DNA of 32,528 nucleotides from an uncultured Bacteroidales bacterium (lineage in GTDB: Bacteria > Bacteroidota > Bacteroidia > Bacteroidales > Bacteroidaceae): contig CADCAG010000030.1 in assembly GCA_902799355.1 (NCBI GenBank), positions 1 to 32,528 on the forward strand. The letters are read 5' to 3'. Shown one piece after another: positions 7,011 through 14,036 of the stretch. Positions within the stretch are counted from its first letter, which is position 1. Each line of letters begins with the position of its first letter. The translations under genes were made by a program, and so were the position numbers. The notes beneath the pieces are model-generated. The model ran no database searches and was not told where the DNA came from. It saw only the letters and a list, made by a program, of their open reading frames with translations.

Positions 7011-7703
7011 CTATCTGACCATCAGCTCGTCGGTGTCAATATCGCCAGAGCCACGCACCAGCTTGTTCATTTTGCGGACAGTACCCTTCATATCTATGTC
7101 GCCAGAGCCCTTCACCTGTGCGTTGACCTCTCCACTCTGGTCAAAGAACACATCGATATCGCCAGAACCTATCAGGTCCAACTGCCCCCACTGTGTCTGC
7201 ACCCTGTCCAACGACACATCGCCAGAACCTATCAGGGACACGCTGACCTGGTCGCAGATGACATCAGTAAAGTGGATGTCGCCAGAGCCTCTCAACTCTA
7301 TCGTGAGCGTATCGGTATCCAACGGCCGGCCACTCAGGAAGTCGCCAGAGCCCATCAGACTGATGCCGAGGAAGTCGGGAGAGGTGACAAGCACCTTAAT
7401 ATCATCGGCATTGGTATCGCCGAAATGGAGAAAGCGCGAGCCATTCTTCATACTGATTTTCAACTCGTTGCCCTCCAATACGGTTTCTACCTTCATCACC
7501 TCGTCGACATTGCTGGCTTGCACCTTCACAGAGAAGGAGTCGGCTTGTATATACTCCACATCCATAGCCCCCATCATGGCAATACGTTCGAAACCTGTCA
7601 ATGGGCGGGACTCCTCAACATAGCTGGAGACGGTCTTATCTACATGGATATTGCAGGACGTCAACAGCGCTACGGTCATCAGGGAAAAAATGATTCTTTT
7701 CAT
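7011..7703 (-). CDS. GIN-domain (DUF2807) lipoprotein with GSGD repeats
   Basis: A lipoprotein signal (LLTSC) leads into a domain of the putative auto-transporter adhesin head GIN family. It carries six G-S-G-D turns (RGSGDI, KGSGDI, IGSGDI, IGSGDV, RGSGDI, MGSGDF) about 20 residues apart, as expected for rungs of a right-handed beta-helix. Ligand and function are unknown; related proteins are surface or periplasmic. It is the first gene of the minus-strand sigma-factor operon, divergent from the rRNA methyltransferase with 90 nt between starts. The sequence AAAGGT directly before the ATG is a weak ribosome binding site. Confidence 0.88.
   Translation of the reverse strand: MKRIIFSLMTVALLTSCNIHVDKTVSSYVEESRPLTGFERIAMMGAMDVEYIQADSFSVKVQASNVDEVMKVETVLEGNELKISMKNGSRFLHFGDTNADDIKVLVTSPDFLGISLMGSGDFLSGRPLDTDTLTIELRGSGDIHFTDVICDQVSVSLIGSGDVSLDRVQTQWGQLDLIGSGDIDVFFDQSGEVNAQVKGSGDIDMKGTVRKMNKLVRGSGDIDTDELMVR
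7042..7352. repeat. 60-bp periodic coding repeat in the GIN gene
   Basis: TCGCCAGA(G/A)CC begins at 7042, 7099, 7159, 7219, 7279 and 7342, steps of 57, 60, 60, 60 and 63 nt. Two neighbours share 19 identical bases (atcgccagaacctatcagg). These encode the GSGD turns. Confidence 0.85.
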
Positions 7704-7754
7704 ACCTTTCTTTTTTGTTGTTTTTACCCGTTAGACGTAATTAATCCTAAATTA

Positions 7755-7786
7755 GTTGCAAAGGTGCAATTTTTTTTTTAATTTTG
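7755..7786 (+). promoter_or_regulatory. Promoter of the rRNA methyltransferase gene, with divergent GIN-operon box
   Basis: On the plus strand, GTTG (7755-7758), a 20-nt spacer and TAATTTTG (7779-7786) precede the ATG at 7794 by 7 nt, so the leader is very short. On the minus strand CACCTTTG (7759-7766) is a near-consensus box for the GIN operon, leaving a leader of about 50 nt. The two promoters overlap. Confidence 0.5.
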
Positions 7787-7793
7787 CAAGCAA

Positions 7794-9083
7794 ATGACAC
7801 AACTACCTGCTGCTTTTACGGAAAAAACACGCCTGCTGATGGGCGAGGAACGCTTCGAACGCTACCTACAGTCGTTTGAAGAGGAGCCTCCTGTGAGCAT
7901 ACGACTGAATCCGGAGAAGATGGCAGATGACAGCTGGCAGATAGAAGAGGCGACGCCCGTGCCCTGGTGCCGTGGCGGCTACTATCTGAAGCAGCGTCCC
8001 AGTTTCACGATGGACCCCCTGCTGCATGCGGGCTGCTACTATGTGCAAGAGGCAGCGTCGATGTTTCTCGACGAGGTATTGAGACAGATGCACAACGCCT
8101 TCGTCAACCATGAGCCATCAGCCATCAGACCTCTCACTTCTTTGGACCTCTGTGCTGCTCCTGGTGGCAAGTCGACCCTGCTACGCGCTGCACTGCCTAA
8201 GGACTGCGTGCTCTACAGCAACGAGCCCATCCGCAACCGTGCCAACATCTTGTTGGAGAATGTGACGAAGTGGGGCTACGAAAACCACCTTGTCACCAAC
8301 AACTACCCCAAGGACTACCGTAAGAGCAAACTGATGTTCGACCTCATTCTCTGCGATGTGCCCTGCTCTGGCGAGGGTATGTTCCGCAAGGACGAAGCGA
8401 CCATCCGCGAGTGGAGTGAACAGAACGTAGAGAAGTGCTGGCAGTTGCAGCGCGACATCGTCGACGACGCCTGGGCCTGTCTGAACGCTGGCGGACTACT
8501 GATATATAGTACGTGTACCTTTAATACTAAGGAGAACGAGGAGAACATCCGTTACTTCTTGCAGCAATACGACGACATGGAGGTGGTGCCCATCGACATC
8601 CGTCCCGAATGGAACATCACAGGCTCCTTGCTGGAGGGTTTCCACGAAGCCGTCTACCGTTTCATCCCAGGCATCACGCGTAGTGAGGGACTGTTTATGT
8701 GCGTGCTGAAGAAGAAGACTCTCCCCCATCCCCTCCCTGCGAGGGAAGGGAGTAAAAAGACTCCCAAGGGTCATAAGGGGAAGGAAGAATCCTTACTCAA
8801 CACATTATCCTCCCCTCCCTCACAGGGAGGGGATGGGGGTGAGTCTCTCAATCTAACCTACCAACAGGCTATCGCCTATCTGCGTGGTGAGGCCTTGGTA
8901 CTGCCTGAAGGCACACCACGTGGCATGGTGGAGGTATGCTTTATGGGCCACCCATTAGGCCTGATGAAGAATATCGGCACCCGTGCCAACAACCTATACC
9001 CTAAAGAATGGAGAATAAGAACTACTCATATACCCAACGACTATGAAGCAATACTTAGACATACTGAACAGAATCCTGACTGA
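7794..9083 (+). CDS. NOL1/NOP2/Sun (RsmF/RsmB-type) rRNA cytosine-C5 methyltransferase
   Basis: A SAM-dependent RNA m5C methyltransferase. Motif I is [12 protein letters not shown] (about residue 118), motif IV with the first catalytic Cys is [13 protein letters not shown], and motif VI with the second Cys is [15 protein letters not shown]. The C-terminal RsmF-type domain ends with [16 protein letters not shown]. Between the catalytic and C-terminal domains lies a low-complexity segment of about 43 residues ([12 protein letters not shown] to SQGGDGGES), encoded by a 129-bp element bounded by inverted repeats (8717-8845). The gene is 429 residues. Its last 41 nt overlap the start of thyA in another frame. 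Confidence 0.9.
   Translation: MTQLPAAFTEKTRLLMGEERFERYLQSFEEEPPVSIRLNPEKMADDSWQIEEATPVPWCRGGYYLKQRPSFTMDPLLHAGCYYVQEAASMFLDEVLRQMHNAFVNHEPSAIRPLTSLDLCAAPGGKSTLLRAALPKDCVLYSNEPIRNRANILLENVTKWGYENHLVTNNYPKDYRKSKLMFDLILCDVPCSGEGMFRKDEATIREWSEQNVEKCWQLQRDIVDDAWACLNAGGLLIYSTCTFNTKENEENIRYFLQQYDDMEVVPIDIRPEWNITGSLLEGFHEAVYRFIPGITRSEGLFMCVLKKKTLPHPLPAREGSKKTPKGHKGKEESLLNTLSSPPSQGGDGGESLNLTYQQAIAYLRGEALVLPEGTPRGMVEVCFMGHPLGLMKNIGTRANNLYPKEWRIRTTHIPNDYEAILRHTEQNPD
8717..8845. repeat. 129-bp inverted-repeat-bounded element inside the rRNA methyltransferase gene
   Basis: Arms at 8717-8738 and 8824-8845 match in 21 of 22 positions as inverted repeats, and each contains its own CCTCCCT/AGGGAGG-type half-palindrome. 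The 129-bp length is exactly 43 codons, and there is no stop codon in the reading frame. The inner 85 bp is unrelated to the enzyme family as far as I can judge. Confidence 0.85.
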
Positions 9084-9852
9084 GGGCACCCAGAAGGGTG
9101 ACCGCACAGGAACAGGTACCATCAGCATCTTTGGTACGCAGAGCCGCTACAACCTGCAAGACGGTTTCCCCCTCTTGACCACCAAGAAGCTGCATTTGAA
9201 GAGCATCATCTACGAGCTGCTATGGTTCTTGCAGGGCGACACCAACGTGAAATACCTGCAGGAACACGGTGTACGCATCTGGAACGAGTGGGCCGACGAG
9301 AATGGCGAGCTGGGACCCGTCTATGGTCACCAGTGGCGCTCATGGCCCGACTATGCTGGCGGTACCATCGACCAGATACAATATGTGGTAGATCAGCTGA
9401 AGAACAATCCCGACTCACGCCGTATGATTGTATCGGCATGGAACGTGGCAGAGGTCAACAAGATGGCGCTGCCTCCCTGTCACACCATCTTCCAGTTCTA
9501 TACTGCTCCCCTGCCCGACGGCCGACGTCGTCTGTCTTTGCAGCTCTACCAGCGCAGTGCCGACACCTTCCTTGGTGTACCGTTCAACATTGCCTCGTAC
9601 GCCCTATTGCTGCAGATGATGGCACAGGTCTGCGATATGGTACCTGGCGACTTCATCCATACTACGGGTGACACGCATCTCTACCTGAACCATCTGGAAC
9701 AGGCGAAGTTGCAGCTGACCCGTGAGCCACGCCCACTGCCCACCATGAAAATCAATCCTGATGTAAAGAGCATCTTCGACTTTAAGTTCGAGGACTTCGA
9801 ACTGGAGGGCTACGACCCATGGCCACATATCAAGGCTGAGGTGAGCGTATAA
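9043..9852 (+). CDS. thyA: ThyA: thymidylate synthase
   Basis: Converts dUMP and methylene-tetrahydrofolate to dTMP and dihydrofolate. The start [15 protein letters not shown] and then DRTGTGT match the start of E. coli ThyA, so the ATG inside the preceding gene is well supported. The catalytic Cys lies in [12 protein letters not shown], with [20 protein letters not shown] and HLYLNHLEQ also present. The 269-residue length is normal. The dihydrofolate product is recycled by folA, encoded two genes downstream. Confidence 0.97.
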   Translation: MKQYLDILNRILTEGTQKGDRTGTGTISIFGTQSRYNLQDGFPLLTTKKLHLKSIIYELLWFLQGDTNVKYLQEHGVRIWNEWADENGELGPVYGHQWRSWPDYAGGTIDQIQYVVDQLKNNPDSRRMIVSAWNVAEVNKMALPPCHTIFQFYTAPLPDGRRRLSLQLYQRSADTFLGVPFNIASYALLLQMMAQVCDMVPGDFIHTTGDTHLYLNHLEQAKLQLTREPRPLPTMKINPDVKSIFDFKFEDFELEGYDPWPHIKAEVSV

Positions 9853-9887
9853 AGACGTAAGAGGTTAGATGTAAGATTTAAGATATT

Positions 9888-10574
9888 ATGAAAAAGATTA
9901 CAATAGCTATTGACGGCCACTCTTCGTGCGGCAAGAGCACGATGGCCAAAGACCTGGCCCGCACGGTGGGCTACGTATATGTCGACACAGGTGCCATGTA
10001 CCGCTGTGTCACCCTTTATGCCCTGCGTCACGGACTGTTTACTGCTGACGGCATCAACGAGGCAGCACTGCGTGAGCAGATGCCCAATATCCAGATTTCG
10101 TTCCAGTTCAATGCCGAGACAGGCCGTCCTGACACCTACCTGAACGGCGAGTTGGTAGAGAACGACATCCGCACCATGGAGGTCAGCAACCATGTCAGTC
10201 CAATTGCCACACTGGGCTTTGTCCGTGAGGCCATGGTGGCTCAGCAGCAACAGATGGGTAAGGACAAGGGCGTCGTGATGGATGGTCGCGACATTGGTAC
10301 CGTAGTATTCCCTGATGCCGAACTGAAGATCTTCGTCACCGCTAGTGCAGAGGTTCGTGCCCAGCGCCGTTTCGACGAGTTGAAAGGCAAAGGCATGGAG
10401 GCCGACTACGAGGATATCCTGAAGAATGTGCAGGAGCGCGACTATATCGACTCACACCGTGAGGTATCGCCCTTGCGCCAGGCTGACGACGCCATCCTGC
10501 TCGACAATTCACACATGACCATTGCCGAGCAGAAGGAATGGCTGCTCGAACGTTTCAAGGAGGCTACACGATGA
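9888..10574 (+). CDS. cmk: Cmk: cytidylate kinase
   Basis: Phosphorylates CMP and dCMP with ATP. The P-loop is GHSSCGKST at residues 9-17, followed by YVDTGAMYR for the nucleotide monophosphate site. [22 protein letters not shown] and [13 protein letters not shown] are typical of Cmk. The 228 residues are normal. It lies 35 nt after thyA and overlaps folA by 4 nt (ATGA), forming a nucleotide-synthesis cluster. Confidence 0.96.
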   Translation: MKKITIAIDGHSSCGKSTMAKDLARTVGYVYVDTGAMYRCVTLYALRHGLFTADGINEAALREQMPNIQISFQFNAETGRPDTYLNGELVENDIRTMEVSNHVSPIATLGFVREAMVAQQQQMGKDKGVVMDGRDIGTVVFPDAELKIFVTASAEVRAQRRFDELKGKGMEADYEDILKNVQERDYIDSHREVSPLRQADDAILLDNSHMTIAEQKEWLLERFKEATR

Positions 10575-11056
10575 CGATCAATATCATTGCAGCAGTAGCC
10601 AAGAACCGCGCCATCGGTTTCGAGAATAAGCTCATCTATTGGTTGCCCAACGACTTGAAGCGTTTCAAGGCGCTCACCACAGGTCACACCATCATTATGG
10701 GACGCAACACCTATCTCAGCTTGCCCAAGGGTGCCCTGCCCAACCGCCGTAACGTGGTGCTGTCGTCTACCATCAGCGAGTTGCCAGGCTGTGACGTCTA
10801 CCCAACCCTCGACGCAGCCCTCAAGAGTTGCCGTCCTGACGAAGATATTTATATAATAGGTGGAGCACGTGTCTACGAACAAGCCATCAGCATGGCCGAT
10901 CGTCTATGTCTGACAGAGGTCGATGACACACCAGCACAGGCCGATGCTTTCTTTCCTGACTATAGCGACTGGCAGGTAGTCAACAAAGAAGCGCATCCAA
11001 AGGATGAACGTCATGCCTTTGAATACGCCTTTACAGATTATGAGCGAGCCCGTTAA
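10571..11056 (+). CDS. folA: FolA: dihydrofolate reductase
   Basis: Reduces dihydrofolate with NADPH, regenerating the folate used by ThyA. The ATG at 10571 overlapping the cmk stop gives [21 protein letters not shown], here cited by its core [15 protein letters not shown], the usual start. The substrate Asp is in [10 protein letters not shown], and the NADPH elements are [11 protein letters not shown] and [13 protein letters not shown]. The length of 161 residues is normal. The stop codon overlaps the stop of the convergent Lrp gene in a shared TTAA. Confidence 0.96.
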   Translation: MTINIIAAVAKNRAIGFENKLIYWLPNDLKRFKALTTGHTIIMGRNTYLSLPKGALPNRRNVVLSSTISELPGCDVYPTLDAALKSCRPDEDIYIIGGARVYEQAISMADRLCLTEVDDTPAQADAFFPDYSDWQVVNKEAHPKDERHAFEYAFTDYERAR

Positions 11057-11067
11057 GGCTCGCTCAT
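11040..11067. terminator. Bidirectional hairpin across the folA/lrp stop codons
   Basis: ATGAGCGAGCC (11040-11050) and GGCTCGCTCAT (11057-11067) form a perfect 11-bp stem. The loop CGTTAA holds both stop codons. T-rich flanks are weak, so intrinsic termination is plausible but not certain. Both arms are coding. Confidence 0.6.
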
Positions 11068-11538
11068 TTCTTCCGCAGGCTCGCTGATAGGCAGCTGTCG
11101 CTCAAAGGCCGAATGGAACGAGATGAGCGTCTGTGAGCTGGACAGTCCTAAGGGCTGCAACTGGTCGTGGATGATAGTCAGCAAGTGATGGTTGTTACGG
11201 GCATATATCTTGATAAACATATCATAATTACCCGTCGTATAGTGACACTCCGTCACCTCTGGAATCTTCTTCAATGCCTCCAGCACATGGTCGAAATCTT
11301 CTGGATTCTTCAGGTTCAGACCAATATAGGCACAAGTCTCATAGCCGATCTTCTCTGGGTCAATGATAAACTGCGAACCACGCAGAATGCCCATAGCCGT
11401 CAGTTTCTGGATACGCTGATGGATAGCAGCGCCACTCACATTACACACACGAGCCACCTCTAGGAAGGGCACACGTGCGTCTTCACTAATCATGTGTAGG
11501 ATCCGTTGATCCAACTTGTCAAGTTTCTGAGTTGCCAT
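11053..11538 (-). CDS. Lrp/AsnC-family transcription regulator
   Basis: An N-terminal helix-turn-helix (about 5-60: LDKLDQRILHMISEDARVPF, then VARVCNVSGAAIHQRIQKL) is followed by an Lrp effector/dimerisation domain (about 70-150; TGNYDMFIKIYARN). Such regulators sense amino acids or related small molecules; the ligand here is unknown. It lies 8 nt downstream of exbD on the same strand, so it may be co-transcribed with the ExbBD genes. The length of 161 residues is normal. Confidence 0.93.
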   Translation of the reverse strand: MATQKLDKLDQRILHMISEDARVPFLEVARVCNVSGAAIHQRIQKLTAMGILRGSQFIIDPEKIGYETCAYIGLNLKNPEDFDHVLEALKKIPEVTECHYTTGNYDMFIKIYARNNHHLLTIIHDQLQPLGLSSSQTLISFHSAFERQLPISEPAEEMSEP

Positions 11539-11546
11539 AATCTTCT

Positions 11547-12038
11547 TTATAATTTTTGTTTCACGCTTTGCTTTTTCACTTTTTTCTCTGCTGAGTAGTT
11601 GATGTTCAGCGCTCCTGCCTTGCGCAGCTCCTGCTTCACATCATTGATGATACCCATCTCGGTATCTCTGTCGGCACGAATGGTCACCGTCAGACGCTGA
11701 CGGTCGTCTTCCGACAGGCAATTGCGCTCCTTGGCAATCTCGTCGCCAATCTCTGCCACCGTCACATAGCGATCACCCATCTGGATGCGTGTCTCGTCAG
11801 AGAGCAGATGACCCTGTGCGTCTACGGGTTTACCGATGAAGATATATACCAGTCCGCGCTTGTTCACCTCCTTGGTCAACTCGGTGCCCTGTGGCACGTC
11901 ATACTGTACCTTGGGGTCTACATCACGCATGTGGGTGACAATCATAAAGAAAAAGAGTACCGTGAATATCAAATCAGGTAGTGATGCCAGGTTCAAGCCG
12001 GGCACATTCCTCTCTTTCTGTTGTCTGAATCTACTCAC
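11547..12038 (-). CDS. ExbD-family biopolymer transport protein (second copy)
   Basis: A cytoplasmic N-terminus leads into one membrane helix with the conserved Asp (LASLPDLIFTVLFFFMIVTH), then a periplasmic domain of about 120 residues. ExbD works with ExbB as a proton-driven motor energising TonB-type or related envelope transport. The gene overlaps the upstream exbD by 8 nt. Two ExbD paralogues in one operon are common in Bacteroidetes. Confidence 0.92.
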   Translation of the reverse strand: MSRFRQQKERNVPGLNLASLPDLIFTVLFFFMIVTHMRDVDPKVQYDVPQGTELTKEVNKRGLVYIFIGKPVDAQGHLLSDETRIQMGDRYVTVAEIGDEIAKERNCLSEDDRQRLTVTIRADRDTEMGIINDVKQELRKAGALNINYSAEKKVKKQSVKQKL

Positions 12039-12468
12039 TCTTCACTCCTTCCATGATTTTCATAGGCTTGATATCCAACTTCCGATAGGCAGCCACAATA
12101 CTGTTCTGCATCTCGAAATAGGCGTTATAGCTGGTCTTACGACCCGTCTCTACCGCAATGACATACTGGCTATTCTGCCTGGAGGCCAGAAAACTCTCCA
12201 CCTGCTGACGCAGCTCATCAAGTGTCACCGTCTTGCCGTCACACGACAGCACATCGTTGTCGTCGATGCTTAGCTGTAACACGTTAGAGCGGTTGATGTC
12301 ACGCTGCTCCTGACGCTGGTCATCCATCGGTGCCAGCTGGCGTCCCAAGCCGTGGTCAGTATCCATCGACGAGGTCACCAGGAAGAACACCAACAGCATA
12401 AACGAAATGTCTGCTGTCGATGTAGTGTTCAGTTCAGGAACCTCATTCTGTTTACGACGGAACCGCAT
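12031..12468 (-). CDS. ExbD-family biopolymer transport protein (first copy)
   Basis: A 145-residue ExbD. The membrane helix with its conserved Asp is TSTADISFMLLVFFLVTSS, followed by a periplasmic domain that includes QLSIDDNDVLSCDGKTV. An upstream TTG is in frame, but the ATG at 12466-12468 (MRFRRKQNEVPEL) is preferred because it gives the usual short basic start before PEL. It lies 9 nt after the 42-residue membrane protein gene and overlaps the next exbD. Confidence 0.92.
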   Translation of the reverse strand: MRFRRKQNEVPELNTTSTADISFMLLVFFLVTSSMDTDHGLGRQLAPMDDQRQEQRDINRSNVLQLSIDDNDVLSCDGKTVTLDELRQQVESFLASRQNSQYVIAVETGRKTSYNAYFEMQNSIVAAYRKLDIKPMKIMEGVKSE

Positions 12469-12477
12469 TATTGTCAA

Positions 12478-12606
12478 TTATTTCTTGTTGCTCAACCAAA
12501 AAGAACGCACCGTAGAGACAATCGTCACTACCACGGCAATGCCCATCACGATATACATCAGCCACAGCATCACCTCTGCCAGAAAGAAACTACCTGCTTC
12601 AGCCAT
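12478..12606 (-). CDS. 42-residue single-span membrane protein between exbB and exbD
   Basis: A short frame with ATG at 12604-12606 and TAA at 12478-12480 encodes a protein starting MAEAGSFFLAEVMLWLMYIV and ending RSFWLSNKK. It has one hydrophobic helix (about residues 8-33) with a positive C-terminus. Its start overlaps the exbB stop by 8 nt and its stop is 9 nt before exbD, so it fills the gap exactly as a coupled gene would. I do not recognise a named family. A small accessory subunit of the ExbB-ExbD motor is inference from position. Confidence 0.75.
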   Translation of the reverse strand: MAEAGSFFLAEVMLWLMYIVMGIAVVVTIVSTVRSFWLSNKK

Positions 12607-13426
12607 TGTTACGTGCCTTATAGTTAGTAATGCTGTCCATCAGTGTGATGGCACCTTCTTCCATCTGAGCGGTCAGACGGTTTATCTTCGAGAGGATATA
12701 GCTGTAGAAGAACTGCAGGATGATAGCAACGATGATACCGAAGATGGTGGTAATCAGTGCCACCTTCATACCTTTGGCGACAATCGTAGGACTGATATTT
12801 CCTGCACTCTCTATCTGGTCGAAAGCCATCACCATACCAATCACCGTTCCTAAGAATCCCAACGAGGGAGCAACAGCGATGAAGAGACGTATCCATGAGC
12901 ATCCCTTCTCCAGGTTCGACAGCTGTACCTGTCCGTAGTTCGTCAGCTGGCGGTCGATGTCCTCTACGCGCTCACGAATATGCAACAGTGCCTGATAGCA
13001 GATGGAGGCTACTGGTCCGCGTGTGTTACGGCACAAGTCCTTGGCACCCTCCACGTCGTCGTTTTCCAAACGGGCATCGACATCCTTGAGCAGCTTCTTG
13101 GTGTTCACCTCCGACAGCGTCAGATAGACGATACGCTCTATGCAGAATGCCAAACCCAGCACCAACGCCAGAGCCACCAACGACATAAAGCCTGCCGAAC
13201 CCTCAATAAATTTCCGTTTCAGCTGCTTGTGCAAGCCACCGCCCTGTACATCTTCATCGGCACTGCCCAGGTCGGCATCCACCAGCGCCATCGCAGAATC
13301 AGCAGTGAGTGTGTCAGCCACCACTGCCTCCGTTGTATCCCTTTGCTGTACGTCCTGTGCGTATGCCATAGGCATCACCGCCCATAAGCACGCAGCTATC
13401 GTCAACAGCATCACGAATCTCTTCAT
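12599..13426 (-). CDS. exbB: ExbB/MotA/TolQ-family proton channel protein
   Basis: It carries a signal peptide (MKRFVMLLTIAACLWAV, then AYAQ) and a polar acidic stretch. A first membrane helix lies at about 80-105, a cytoplasmic segment follows, and the conserved core has APSLGFLGTVIGMVMAF (about 185) and VALITTIFGIIVAIILQFF. The long periplasmic N-terminus with a cleavable signal is common in Bacteroidetes ExbB. It heads the operon exbB, small membrane gene, exbD, exbD, lrp. It is divergent from greA. Confidence 0.93.
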   Translation of the reverse strand: MKRFVMLLTIAACLWAVMPMAYAQDVQQRDTTEAVVADTLTADSAMALVDADLGSADEDVQGGGLHKQLKRKFIEGSAGFMSLVALALVLGLAFCIERIVYLTLSEVNTKKLLKDVDARLENDDVEGAKDLCRNTRGPVASICYQALLHIRERVEDIDRQLTNYGQVQLSNLEKGCSWIRLFIAVAPSLGFLGTVIGMVMAFDQIESAGNISPTIVAKGMKVALITTIFGIIVAIILQFFYSYILSKINRLTAQMEEGAITLMDSITNYKARNNG

Positions 13427-13451
13427 ATTCCGTAATAATTAATAATCCCTG

Positions 13452-13459
13452 CAAAGGTA
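13452..13459 (-). promoter_or_regulatory. -7 box of the exbB operon
   Basis: The minus strand reads TACCTTTG, followed by GCAGGG, an exact match to TAnnTTTG, about 25 nt before the exbB ATG. No clear -33 TTTG is visible; the tandem heptamer repeat occupies that region. Confidence 0.6.
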
Positions 13460-13462
13460 CTA

Positions 13463-13497
13463 AATAATTCATAATTCATAATGCATAATTCATAATT
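13463..13497. repeat. 7-bp tandem repeat between the exbB and greA promoters
   Basis: CATAATT at 13470, CATAATG at 13477, CATAATT at 13484 and 13491 stand head to tail, with a one-mismatch unit AATAATT at 13463. The array lies directly between the exbB -7 box (13452-13459) and the greA -7 box (13504-13511). Confidence 0.8.
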
Positions 13498-13503
13498 ATT
13501 TCG

Positions 13504-13511
13504 TACTTTTG
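13504..13511 (+). promoter_or_regulatory. -7 box of greA
   Basis: TACTTTTG followed by CA is an exact TAnnTTTG match. It is preceded by AATTATTT and two bases, the same layout as at the mdh and pgpH promoters. The greA ATG is 26 nt downstream. Confidence 0.6.
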
Positions 13512-13537
13512 CAGAAAATTTGCAAGAGAATAACAAT

Positions 13538-14008
13538 ATGGAATATATGTCTCAGGAAGGCTACGACAAGCTCGTTGCCGAACTACGTCAGTTAGAGAGT
13601 GTGGAACTGCCACAGGTCAGAGATGCCATCGCCGAGGCCCGCGACAAGGGCGACCTCAGCGAGAATTTCGAGTACCATGCCGCCAAGCGTGAACAAGGCC
13701 GCCTGTTAGGTCGCATCCGTTTCATGCAGCGCGTGCTGGAGAATGCCCGTGTACTCGACACCTCCCATCTTTCTACCGACAGCGTGGGACTGCTTAGCAA
13801 GGTCGAAATCACCAACGAGGCCAATGGCAGTCGCATGACCTATACCATTGTCAGTCCCCACGAGGCCAACCTCCGTGAGGGCAAGATATCCATCAAGTCA
13901 CCCATTGCTCAGGCATTGCTGAACAAGAAGGCTGGCGACACTGTTGCCGTCCGTGTCCCTGCAGGTATGGTCAAACTACGCATTGAGAGCGTCTGCCTCA
14001 GTGCATAA
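13538..14008 (+). CDS. greA: GreA: transcription elongation factor
   Basis: Rescues backtracked RNA polymerase by stimulating transcript cleavage. The N-terminal coiled coil carries the conserved acidic tip, EARDKGDLSENFEYHAAKREQ, cited by its core GDLSENFEYHAAK. The C-terminal domain has TYTIVSPHEANLREGKIS and PIAQALLNKKAGD. The ATG at 13538 (MEYMSQEGYDKL) is preferred over an in-frame TTG at 13520 because it gives the usual start. The length of 156 residues is normal. Confidence 0.95.
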   Translation: MEYMSQEGYDKLVAELRQLESVELPQVRDAIAEARDKGDLSENFEYHAAKREQGRLLGRIRFMQRVLENARVLDTSHLSTDSVGLLSKVEITNEANGSRMTYTIVSPHEANLREGKISIKSPIAQALLNKKAGDTVAVRVPAGMVKLRIESVCLSA

Positions 14009-14036
14009 TCAGACAACTCATTAATACATAGCCACT

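Noticed and set aside
6735-7781. 348-codon plus-strand frame opposite the GIN and DUF6249 genes
   Set aside because: It is the antisense shadow of the GIN repeats; the protein has no coherent domain and the other strand encodes clear lipoprotein and repeat features.
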